Origin: Liolophura sinensis
Lineage: Eukaryota > Mollusca > Polyplacophora > Chitonida > Chitonidae
Length of the DNA stretch: 64,000 nucleotides
Assembly: GCF_032854445.1 (NCBI RefSeq)
Contig: NC_088307.1
Coordinates: 20,970,017-21,034,016, forward strand
Direction: 5' to 3'
Shown in pieces: positions 22,209 to 32,485 of the stretch. Position 1 is the first letter of the stretch; every line of letters begins with the position of its first letter. The position numbers and the translations under genes were made by a program. The notes under the pieces were generated by a model. The model was not told the DNA's origin. It worked only from the letters and a program-made list of their open reading frames with translations, and did no database searches.

Positions 22209-24480
22209 TGGCAGTATTTGGGTTCAGATGAACTACCTGCAGAATATCATTATTCTTTGTAATATTTGAGATTCATACCCACTCTAGAGCATAACTTAGA
22301 TGATTAATCTAATTATTTTTATTTAGTTTTCCATTTTCTGGACTCCGCTGACATCAGTAGCATTTGGTTATTCACTAAAACAACACGAGATTCTCACAAA
22401 CTAACCGTTAGCAGTAGACTCATCTTTAAATTCGCAGCGGTTTAAAACTTGATTGACATCATGAAATGCTGAAAGAATAATAGAAAGAAACAGACATAGA
22501 CAGTAAGTACGAACCGTGAGAGCCTGAGAAACTTTAAGGCAAAAAAGACACAAAAATGAGGCATATATCACACAAGTTCTAGTTGAAAAGCGGATGTACC
22601 GGGAATTTGTAGATTCTAATGGTTGTTTGTGCAATCCAATTGTCTTCCACAAAGTTGCTGTGCATATATGGGCGTTAAGTTCGGCAGTAACTTACCAAAC
22701 GTTGATGGTTTACGCCGGGCTCTCCGGTTTGATCCACACTTGAATCTGACGGCCATCGTATTAACATCAATCAACTATAACCGGATACTAAAGAACCTCA
22801 TATAATAACGGATGGGTCGACCCACCATCTTTCAACGGGGTAAAATTTCTCGCATAATGGCGACTCGGGTCCAAGCTGGATGGCCATTGCTCTCTTATAA
22901 TACACGTGTACTGCGTCACCAGTTTGCCCACAAAACCTCATCGGAAAGGTGTAAATGAAAACAGACTGCACAGCTTTGATCAGATTTACTTAGGGCGGAA
23001 AAAGTTCCCAATTCTCCGACAGGATAGTCTCGACAAAATGCACAATTAACTATTTGTAAACTGAATACAGCATGTTTTGATCATATGGACAGCTAAATGT
23101 ACTAAAGCCGCATGTCGGACATCTGTAAATGGACCATTTTGAAGCGTACAGAACACAACAATAATACGTCACAGACAAAGGTATGAACCATTGCGAACAC
23201 CACTAGTCCAGCTACATGTGCAGCCAACGTCACAAATGAAGCCTTACACTATTTTACAGTGTGATGTGGGAACAATTTTTGAAATAAAATGTCAGCTTTG
23301 AAATACACACCAAACTTAAAGTAAAAATTGACCAATGTTGAAGTAAGTCCCACTGTTAAAATAAAAATGCTTTTGAAAAACAAATTTATAATTTTTGAAA
23401 GATGTTTCACTTTTGGACTAGTTGTGAAAAGTCAGCGTGGTTATTTCATTGTTGGTTCATTGTTATTTCAAATGTGAAACAAAGTCAAATCTGGTTTCAA
23501 AAGTGTTTTTTGGTTCAAAATGAGATTTACTTCAAAAATGGTTTCAACATAGTGGCCAAAAGCACTCCAGCTGTAGTAATCCCCCAACCCCCATCTACCC
23601 ACACACGGATACAGAACTATGTACATGTACGTACCCTTTTTGCCTTGTAGAACAGTTGAAAGCTGACTAGACGTCTGATGTTCCCTTTAATAATGATGAT
23701 GCAACCTGTTGCGGTTTGCTGTCGTGGTGATGTTTGCCGCATGTGTTGGTAAACTGACCTTTTAAATCCCCTCAAAACATTTTACAACCGAGGCGCTGGA
23801 AAATTCTGAGGTTGTTGTTGGAACTTTAGGTCGCGCGTCGAATAAGCCTTGAGAGCTAATGAAGAGCTTTTGTTTGTCCACTTCAGAATTCACCCGAATG
23901 CTCCTTTGCCCATGTGCTCACAGGAAGATGTCCCACTGTAAAAAAGGAAACAAACAATAACAACACCCATGCTCTTGCACGAAGGCCTCCTAAACCGGTT
24001 ACAAGCATGAAACTCTCACAACAACCTAATGTCTAGATTGCTGATTGTCATGATACTGACGTTTACGTAACGCTACACAAAATATAGTTGTAGGCTGTTA
24101 TGTTTTTTTTTGTCAGTTGTTGACAACCATTTCATGAACTAAACCGAAAAATCAATTGCACTTAATATATTGTATTTCAGAGCATTTCCGTGTCGGTTTA
24201 TCGTGCTTGTACACTTTACTCACATGAAGCAAGAAGCAAACATGGGGACGCACTATATACGCTTGTAAATTTGTCTAGCTGGTTGTCTAGGAAAGTCGTC
24301 TTGTTGGCAGTTTGCCATTGTTTGGTTTTGACAAAACTGACGGTCGCCTTACTGTGAAAAACAAAGTTGAGTACCGTATTAAACAACACTCAAATAAACA
24401 AGTGTTTGGCCTTTGCGCGCGGAATTGACAGACCACGTTTCATCACGTGTTCGCTACCATACAAAGGAAGTGCTGAAAGC
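22209..24480. other. Intergenic, no gene recognised
   Basis: AT-rich. Frames at 22401-22652 and 23402-23650 have no recognisable domain. If gene B had an exon 3 it should lie between 19885 and 24882, but I could not find its conserved CQPGHL-type core. Confidence 0.4.
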
Positions 24481-24499
24481 CACTTACTTGTTCTTTTAC

Positions 24500-24555
24500 G
24501 TCAAATCGATGGGAAAGTAAGCCATACAACACCAATCAAATAAATAAATAAATCC
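24500..24555 (+). mobile_element. SINE-B tail fragment
   Basis: Ends CATACAACACCAATCAAATA with (AATA)n, the family 3' terminus. Confidence 0.6.
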
Positions 24556-24882
24556 AATCGATAGAATGAACGGCACTTAATTTTGTCCAGCTAAAACACT
24601 CGTGTCACAAGACGAACACCTTGTTTCGTTAAATGCGCGTTATTCAGCATAGATAGACCGAAAAACGAGTGGAGATCCAGATGCTGCATTCTAGGCCGGG
24701 TGGTAAACATACAAGTACATGAGGTTTGCGTAATGCGCTCTATTTCTATGTATAGTTTACGTATACATGCGCAATGCGCTTAAACTTTCTTTTATGATGT
24801 GTATATGGTAATATCAACAATTATGGCTCAATTTCCGAAAGCCAGCACCGAAAAATATCCAACATTCTAAAGTTCCTCTCAC

Positions 24883-24940
24883 CTCGTCCGTTTACTTCAG
24901 CCGCCACAATAACCACAAATAATATTGGAAAAAATTATGC
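24883..24940 (-). pseudogene. Candidate gene B exon 2 (signal peptide) with nonsense codon
   Basis: A 58-nt segment between GTACAG and GTGAGA. Phase 0 entry and phase 1 exit match family exon 2. It reads A-stop-FFPILFVVIVAAEVNGR, hydrophobic like a signal peptide. It is 5 kb upstream of exon 4 and no exon 3 was found between them, so assignment to gene B is tentative. Confidence 0.3.
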
Positions 24941-24978
24941 CTGTACTAGTTCAACTTGTTGCGTCAAACACAGTACGC

Positions 24979-25205
24979 CTCCGTGGTGGAGTGTTTAGCA
25001 TGCTGCCGCAGAATTCACAAGCCTTTCGCCAATGTGGTCGCCGTGAGCTTAAGTTCAGTTCACACGGGTTTCATCTCCAGTCTGCCAACCACCTGTGTAT
25101 GGTTGCAGGCTTCCTCCCACCACAATGCTGACTGCCGTCGTGCAGGTGAAGTATTGTTGATTACGACTTGAAGCACTAATAAATAAACAAATAAATGAAT
25201 AAATA
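24979..25205 (+). mobile_element. SINE-B, near full length
   Basis: Head CTCCGTGGTGGAGTGTTTAG, B-box-like GAGCTTAAGTTCAG, body TTCCTCCCACCACAATGCTG and an AAATAAAC-rich tail. Confidence 0.8.
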
Positions 25206-25654
25206 AATGAGATCGTACACGACCCTGACCGAGCCAACGTGCAGAGGTTGTATTCCATACTAGTCCAGATCTAGTGGTTTATCACTGTTTTGGACTTTTG
25301 GATCCTGGGTGACAAACTTGGGAGTATTTAGACGATCTGATCACCGAAATTTCCTTTGCTTCATCTAGGCGAATTATAACGTAAATTGATTTCTCCATGT
25401 CACGGAGTAATCAAGTCAAGGGAAAGATGTGTGTGGGGTGGGGAGAGATTGGGTGAAGGCGTGGTACAGGGTTTTGGGGCTGGAAACCTGTATATGTTGT
25501 GAATAACACATCTTGATGTTATAAACTAAAATAGAAATCCGCAGTGAGTAATGACAGTGTTTATCCAAATGCATTGCCCGTAGTTACAGGCGACAGGACG
25601 GCATGACAATGAACACGAAGCTAAATAAATTGTCTAGAGGTTAGCACATTACGT

Positions 25655-25802
25655 CGATGAGCCATATAAAAGCCAGGCGGCTGACGAGCCCATATGATAC
25701 GTGAACGAGCCATGTGAAGGCTGAGCAGCTGTGAAGATGATATAGATACGTCGATAAGCCATACTAAGGCTGGGCGGCTGACGAGACCACATAATACGTT
25801 AA
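25655..25802. repeat. About 48-bp imperfect tandem repeat, 3 units
   Basis: Units contain GAGCCATATAAAAGCCAGGC and GGCTGACGAGCCCATATGAT-like blocks. A separate 24-bp direct duplication (GAGCTGTCTGCATATACAGC TTGC) lies at about 25823-25870. Confidence 0.65.
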
Positions 25803-25870
25803 TGATGAAGGCAATTGTGGGCGAGCTGTCTGCATATACAGCTTGCGAGCTGTCTGCATATACAGCTTGC

Positions 25871-27089
25871 GTTCCTGCTGATCAATGAGTCCAGATGGAA
25901 GGCATGGAATACGTGCTATAGGAAATATTGACTTGTGGCTAAAAAACAATTACAATACTGATCATACATTGAGTAAATGTATAATTGTAAACTAAATCTG
26001 TATTGGGCGCCAGAAATGTCTTGTACAATCATCATGTAACAAAACGGGCCTAGTGATAGACAATGTAATTTCTTGTCTCATTGCGCATATGCATGTTGGA
26101 GAACAAATGCGCTCGCGCGTACATGTGTTCAACATACAGCGATTTTTTCCCCTCATCAACATGTGTGCAGCGTGACTTCTGTACAAAACTGGCTGGCAGT
26201 ACCAGTGAATTCAAGCGAACGGATGGAGAGACGCACACGCTGTGAGGAGTATGTTTAAACATTACTCGGCCAAATATAGATCACTGATGCCGACCTATGC
26301 ACGTGCACCGGACATGCGTGTAAGAAAAACATGGACAACTGTTCCTTAAATTCTGCCTGTGAGCGTATGACACACGTAGCACCAGCAGAGGTTGTTTGTT
26401 TGTTTGTTTGTTTCATCGGAAATATAGACAGACAAGTTCACATTTCTCTGTGAAGCATTCCTGAAGACAACGAGTATATATGACGCTCCACGCACTGCCT
26501 GTCTGGAGAGGAGCAGGTGTACCTCAGCGTGTTTTCGATTTAATTATTTAGTTGATTGGGGTTAAACGTATTACCCAAGAGTATTTCACTTACTGGACGG
26601 TCAAGAATGGACATTGCTTTAAACACGTGATAATGAAAGAGCGCTCTTTTGCTGTTTTCTACATAGTCAATGGCGATTCAGCCATATCAGGCGAACTTCA
26701 GGAGACGCTAGAATGTATTCTGCTTCCTAACCATTATCCTTTATTGATTCATTCATTTTGGTGTCAGCTTTGGTGTCAGTGATTGGCAGTTAAGTTATAC
26801 ATGCTGAACATTTTCAGCCTGAAACATTCCGTTTCAGCAATAGGCCAATTCACCACTCAATAACCGCCTCACCTCTTTTCCGTGGTACCGGCGTCGATTG
26901 CCCTTGCAATGACCTGAAACTTTCATTATGGTTGAGTAGTTCTACGCGAATATCTGTTTTAAAGGCCACACATATAAAAATGTAATGTTTATCACCATAC
27001 AACAGAATGGTTACTTTAAAGGCAAAGAAAACACTAAAACAAAGAATGTATCAGGTTAAGGGCCATTAAACACTGTCCAGGAATATATA
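25871..27089. other. Intergenic, nothing coding recognised
   Basis: Includes a (GTTT)n tract near 26393-26415 and a short reverse SINE-B fragment at about 26537-26610 (AAGAGTATTTCACTTACTGG). Confidence 0.45.
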
Positions 27090-28616
27090 CTATCCAAAAA
27101 AAGAAACGCATAACCCGGTTTTTTGCGGAGGTGATGCAGTCTTTTCAATTATGCATAACTAAATAAGAATTGCTATTCTGCAAATATTTTTTTACACAGA
27201 TTAAGGAAGGGTCCATATCTAGACAACAAGGCCATCCACTTGAGGTAAGACACTCACAATGAGTCTCCCACTTGAGTGGAATGTCAGTATCTGTTGTGAC
27301 CACCACGGGCACGAATAACAGTTCTGACACGCCTTGTCATGGACTGGATGAGACGCTGGATAGAGGCCTGGGGAATGTTCTGCCACTCCTCCTGCAAACA
27401 TGCAACTTGCTCTTGAAGCGTTTGGGGTTGACGTTGACGTTGGCGTAGACGTCGATCAAGTTCATCCCACAGATGCTCAATTGGGTTAAGATCCGGGGAA
27501 CGGGACGGCCAGGGTAGCACATTTACATTGTTTTCGGCGAGGAAGTCCCTTGTGACACGTGCCGTGTGCGGTCTGGCGTTGTCCTGCTGGAACAACTCCC
27601 GCTGAACGTCAATGACAGGTAAGAGGTGTGGCTGCAGGATGGTGTCTCGGTAGCGTACGGCCGTAAGATTTCCCTGAACGTGGACAAGATTTGTACGACC
27701 AGTATACGATATTGCTGCCCACATCATCACACTCCCTCCACCAAATCTGTCCACTTGGCGTACGCAGTTAGGGGCATAACGTTGGTGAGCACGTCTGTAA
27801 ACCCGGTTTCTACCATCACGTCTCTGCAATAGGAATCTGGACTCATCACTGAACCAAATGCGTTGCCAGTTGCGTAGATTCCATGCAGTCACGTTGTTAC
27901 ACCATGGAGGCGATTGGCGCGATGGTGAGGACGCAGCACGATCCCAACATAGGGCCTCCTGGCTCTCAGTCCATGTTCCCTCAGCCTGTTCCGCACTGTC
28001 TGACCTGATATCCTCCTCAGTCCCGGTATGCTGGCTGCTGTGCTTTCAGCTGTAGCACAACGGTCACGCAAATGGAGGACCCTTATGTAGCGATCTTGGG
28101 CTGCTGTAGTGACACGTGGTCGACCTGAACGCCGACGGTCATTTGTTTTCCCAGTATTGTTGTAGCGGGCAGCAAGCCGTGAAATCGTGCTCTGGCTGAC
28201 GTGTAGACGCCTAGAAATGGACGATTGGGACTCTCCAGCTTGAAGTCTTCCAATGGCAATATTTCTTGTGACAGTGTCAAGACGTGGCATGTTGAATCAG
28301 CTTGAAAACACCATTTGAAAGACGCCGATTTCCGGCCCGAAGTTGCGGTTTTATAGTCACACACTGCATGCTTTCCATGTGTAAGTTCGGCGTGTAAGAC
28401 TGCACGTGATGCAGTGTGGTGCTGTATTTTTACTTCTTCCAAAAACGGCCTCCAAACTCAACATTTTCAACCAAGAGATGTTTTGAGGAATAAAATGTGT
28501 GCTAACTGTGACTATTAACAATATTAAAACACATTTTGCTCATGAAATGAAGACAAAATGTATTTATTTCGTTTTAAAATAAAACAAAACACCTATGCGT
28601 TTCTTTTTTTGGATAG
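27090..28616 (-). mobile_element. Tc1/mariner-type transposon, nearly intact
   Basis: The 1527-bp element is bounded by perfect 23-bp terminal inverted repeats (CTATCCAAAAAAAGAAACGC ATA) and flanked by TA on both sides, the expected target duplication. It carries one transposase gene on the minus strand (27284-28290). Terminal identity and a single frameshift indicate recent arrival. A related terminus occurs at about 48120-48136. Confidence 0.93.
27284..28290 (-). pseudogene. Tc1-like transposase, one frameshift
   Basis: Cuts and reinserts the element at TA sites. The N-terminal part (28290 to about 27905) starts MPRLDTVTRN and has a helix-turn-helix (SQSSISRRLHVSQSTISRLA) followed by a GRPR motif. 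The C-terminal part (about 27905-27284) has the DDE catalytic core: FSDESRF, QQDNARPHTA and PDLNPIEHLWDEL, with 34 residues between the second Asp and the Glu (DD34E, Tc1 type). The halves overlap out of frame; one base is missing near 27905 just before WNLRNWQRIW. With that base the gene is 336 codons, normal for the family. No other stop is present. Confidence 0.92.
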
Positions 28617-29356
28617 TATAGTTGGATTTATTTTTTTCTATTAAATTTTACTTACCGACTAAAATGTATTTAAAATATAGGATTCTATGGTGGTCTGACG
28701 GGACACAGATGGTGACGTCACAACGATGTGTTTGGTTTGAAATAGTTTGTTTCAAAGTCAAGGAAGATGCATTTTGAATGATGAAATGTAGCCATATATG
28801 TGTGTCAAGTGGCAAAACACTGAAGTGACATCAATGTTGTTTCAATATGGTCAGAAAAGGCCGCAGTAAAATCCAGAGTAATACTCGAAAAATAAATCAA
28901 ACTAATTCCCCGGACAATATTCAATGATCTTTCATCTGACATGTATTTTACGCTAGCATGTTCTTTGCCTTTGCCTTTGTTCTGAGCAATAATAGGCCTG
29001 TAGATTGCGAAAACCCGTGCGTTGTCGTTGTCAGTGGCAATTTCGAACCGACGACAGGTCGCGTACCCAGCTCTAGCTTAATTTATTTAATTTAATTTTT
29101 TTTTTAATTTAATTCATTATTTGTTTACTGAGGACATCCCACAACCCATGGGTCACTAGGGGGTCTCCTCAGTACTAGCTGTAGTACAGGTATTGATTAA
29201 GTGGGACTTGGATAAAAAGAGATCAGAAAACGTATAGCTATTTAGTTCTGTTTCACTGATAATCTGTTTATAAATATCAATCGTTGTGTGATTTAATTTA
29301 ATTTTTATTACACGTTATTCTTTGATAATTCTGTAAACGATTATACTCTGCTCTTC
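28617..29356. other. Intergenic, nothing recognised
   Basis: AT-rich, with a poly-T/TTTAATT low-complexity patch at about 29078-29115. Confidence 0.4.
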
Positions 29357-29363
29357 AATGTCA

Positions 29364-29714
29364 CGGGACGGATCAGTTGATACAGCGTCCGCTTCGCGGG
29401 CTGTAGATCCAGGATCAATCCTGGGACGGGTCACACCTAAGACCTTAAGAGAGAAACTTGCAGCATTCTCGCTTAGATTTAAGCATGAAGGGGATAGTGC
29501 AACAACTGGTTGACCCGTATCAGTATAATGGCTGGGGTGGAGTGACTTACTTACCGTCGGTAAGTCGTCTCAGTGAAGCAGCACTAGATGAAAGAGAGGT
29601 GAAAATCCGTCCTGCAACATGGAGGCACATTACATGCACTCTGAGGACTCATTGTTATATGGCTGAAAACTGGTGGAGTGCGACGTTAAACCACAAGCAC
29701 TCACTCACTCACTG
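29364..29714 (+). mobile_element. SINE-A, full length with target duplication
   Basis: A 351-bp tRNA-derived element: head GATCAGTTGATACAGCGTCC, B-box-like CAGGATCAATCCTGGG, body CTGGTTGACCCGTATCAGTA and CAGTGAAGCAGCACTAGATG, tail GCGACGTTAAACCACAAGCA with (CTCA)n. It is flanked on both sides by AATGTCA (29357-29363 and 29715-29721). Confidence 0.92.
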
Positions 29715-30088
29715 AATGTCATGGAATGGGCTTTTGGTATTCTTGGTTTTTGGCTTTATTGGTTTTGGCTTTATTGGTTTTTGGTAAAGGGACACAACTC
29801 TGAGCAGCGTGCAACGGTTGAGACCGAACATCAAGTAATTACCTCCCATTCTTGAAAATATCATTTAATACCAAGTAAAGCGTGTCTGTGCAAGGGCCTA
29901 GAAAAGTACAATCATTTCTTTGGGAGTTTTCTCGAACTGGTGTTTTAAACTAGTCTTATGAATACAAGTATACTGAATGCTTTAAGTATCAAGTAAAAGT
30001 ATCTGTTGTGGATTATCTTGAATAATGATCAAGTTTGTCAGCTACATTTGCAATCATGGGGTATTCTGGCATGGGCTGACATAAAATT

Positions 30089-30362
30089 TTGTCAGCTTCT
30101 TATACAAGGATAACAATAAGCAGTCTGCGACGCATAGGTGGCCTTTTTTGCAGTCCAACGTTCAATGAATACCACTTGTCTTCCACCAAAATTTATATCG
30201 GTACGTCGCATGTGGGAAGGTTCATCAGTAATTTGTCGAAGATCGGCCTTTTACTGGGAACTTCGCTTTTCTCTACCCATAAAATTGGGGCCATCCTTCA
30301 AATGAAAAAAAATGTTGAACATGGCGTTAAACAACAATCAAGTAATCAAACGAATAGGTAAA
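30089..30362 (+). mobile_element. SINE-like element, type uncertain
   Basis: Contains GTCGCATGTGGGAAGGTTCA, TCAGTAATTTGTCGAAGATC and the tail GGCGTTAAACAACAATCAAG TAATCAAAC. A related body segment is at about 44640-44690 (GTGGGAAAATTCTTCAGTAG). The head was not identified. Confidence 0.45.
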
Positions 30363-30515
30363 TGTACATTGGTAGGGTAATTTGTTGTGGGTTCTTTTCT
30401 GAATTCCACGGCTCTTAAACTTGACAATTGCCTATAATGCAAACAATACTAAATATTTCAAAACTACGTAAAAACAAGGCAAACCTATTAGGAAACTTAT
30501 TTTTATTAATGTCAT

Positions 30516-30655
30516 TGTTTCGCTATTTTGCTATCTCGTTATTTCGCTGTCTCGCTACTTCGCTATCTCGCTACTTCGCTATCTCGCTACTTCGCTATCT
30601 CGCTACTTCGCTATCTCGCTACTTCGCTAACTCGCTGCCTCGCATACTCGCTGCA
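30516..30655. repeat. 8/16-bp tandem repeat TCGCTACTTCGCTATC
   Basis: About eight units of TCGCTATCTCGCTACT, degrading at both ends. It yields a false repetitive frame. Confidence 0.85.
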
Positions 30656-31244
30656 TCAGCTTTTGTAATACTGAGTAATGCAGCGATATGACACCTCGAC
30701 CTGTACAACAAGACTACAGGTAGGGATATAGCAAATTGTCCTTTATAGGCTTCCACAGGACGGAAGAAAAATCATAGCCCACATGTGCTGACAAGCTTAG
30801 GTTCTAGTTAGCAAGAAAGACAGCATGTTTGGAGAAACAATCGAGGGACAATATTTCAGGTTAAGCTAGTCTGGGACGAGATCGACCACTGTGAACAATG
30901 ACTTTCACCAATCACATCCTGACGACCAGTATTTGTGTGTTTTAGCCATCGGTCGGCGTCGCAGACAAAGGAAATAACGGGAATAGATCTGCTACCAAAC
31001 CTTAGGCACACAAACTGTTCCGTACAGACAAAAGAAGTCATCTGATGAACTATGTTATTATGTTTAAAATCATTAAACGGAATATTTGAAATACGCCAAT
31101 GCTATATACAAAACATTCTCGCGTGCCATGCAATCGGTATTGCTTTTTCACACAGAGAAGAGGCCGGTGTTTTGACTCTTTGTGCTCATTTGGTGAACAG
31201 TTGCAGGTAAGCTCATCAAATTCCCCTTGATGGAGTCTTCTTTG

Positions 31245-31335
31245 CCACCGATTAAGCATTTACATGAACAGTTGGAATAAAGCGCTAACTGGGGTAAATT
31301 GACAAGAGACTGTATTGCACCGGTTATTTCAGAGT
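31245..31335 (+). repeat. Solo arm fragment of the long-inverted-repeat family
   Basis: CATTTACATGAACAGTTGGA, CTAACTGGGGTAAATTGACA and TTGCACCGGTTATTTCAG match the left arm of 7778-8757. A further piece appears at 32063-32130 and 32377-32400, interrupted by a SINE. Confidence 0.5.
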
Positions 31336-32130
31336 GTGATCTTTATTCGCTGCCAGCCTGCAATTTTTGGTGTACAGCTGCATGCTTGGTATCAAAATGA
31401 TGGAAATTGTCCAAGGTTTCGGCAGGTATGTGTTTGAATGATGAATATTCCGGGCAAGAGAACACAAGGAGACGGGTAGTGACGAGGATGGGAGTGGCAT
31501 CCCCTTTGGGTTGCTAGGCATCCCTCCCAACTGCTGACATAAAAAGGTCCAGATTTTGACGGTCAACCTATGTTAAGATTTTTATGGCTGCTTTCTTAGA
31601 GGCTGGGTCAGGTATGCACCAAAGCTTATTGGCCACAGAATGTTTGAGACTGAGCTACAGCGCTAAACGTTAACATTGTCGCTTTATGGGCTCATGGTAC
31701 ATATTTGTATCCCCATTAGAGACAGCTGTCTTTGTAGTGGATAATGGTTCCCATGAAAGCTATGCGGTTGAACTTTGTTAATCTGACACAGGGTTTCTTC
31801 TGAAAATAACGTATCCTTATAAATTAACTGAAAATTAACCATAAACTGGAAGCTAGAAGATGGCCCTATATGGCAACCACTACAGCTGTGGCAGATTCTT
31901 ACACCACTCAGAATTCTTAGATTTTTAGAATTTTTTTCTTTCTTTTTGAATTCTGATCGCAACAGTCGATGTTTATTTGGACCATGTAATGTTTTGAACC
32001 AGTGCTTTTGTTTAGAAACTTCTGGATTTCTGATGACCATTATGCTCAGAGTACAGACGCCATATTACGATGTGTATTACCATTTGCCAACTATCACACT
32101 GGCGTCACTGCCCTGGATTCACTTTCTTTG

Positions 32131-32376
32131 GGGGCCTCCGTGGCTTGGTTAGCGAGCTAGAGCAGCGTAATGACCGAGGAGCCTTTCACTAATGCCGTCG
32201 CTGTGAGTTCAAGTCCAGCTCATGCTGGTACGCGGGAAGGTCTGTCAGTAACCTGCGGATGGACGTGGGTTTCTCCCGGGCTCTGCCCGGTTTCCTCCCA
32301 CCACAATGCTGGCCGCCGATGTATACGTGAAATATTCTTGAGTACTGCGTAAAACACCAATCAAATAAATAAATAC
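32131..32376 (+). mobile_element. SINE-B, full length reference copy
   Basis: tRNA-like head with A-box-like TGGCTTGGTTAGCG and B-box-like GAGTTCAAGTCCAG. Then ACGCGGGAAGGTCTGTCAGT, TGCCCGGTTTCCTCCCACCA, CAATGCTGGCCGCCGATG and AAACACCAATCAAATAAATA. It splits an arm of the long-inverted-repeat family (GGATTCACTTTCTT before, CTCTCTATGCCC after). Confidence 0.9.
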
Positions 32377-32452
32377 TCTCTATGCCCTAAGCCTTTTATA
32401 TTGCAGAGCGAGTGCAAGTACAACGCTATCTATGTACTGGGAAAAACATACC

Positions 32453-32485
32453 ATGTTCCACAGCAGTAAAGATTTACTGCAGAGG
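32453..32485 (+). CDS. Gene C exon 1 (start codon)
   Basis: ATG with 11 codons, MFHSSKDLLQR, then a GTAGGT donor in phase 0. Chosen because length, phase and KDL core agree with exon 1 of genes A and D. It is 430 bp upstream of exon 2. The 5' UTR and promoter were not resolved. Confidence 0.7.

Noticed and set aside
22270-22420. Gene B exon 3 candidate ending at a GTATGA donor
   Set aside because: In the required phase it contains TAG just before the donor and lacks the CQPGHL-type core.
31128-31205. Alternative exon 1 for gene C ending at TTGCAG|GTAAGC
   Set aside because: The ATG frame is stopped before the donor; the 33-nt exon at 32453-32485 fits the paralogues in length and phase.
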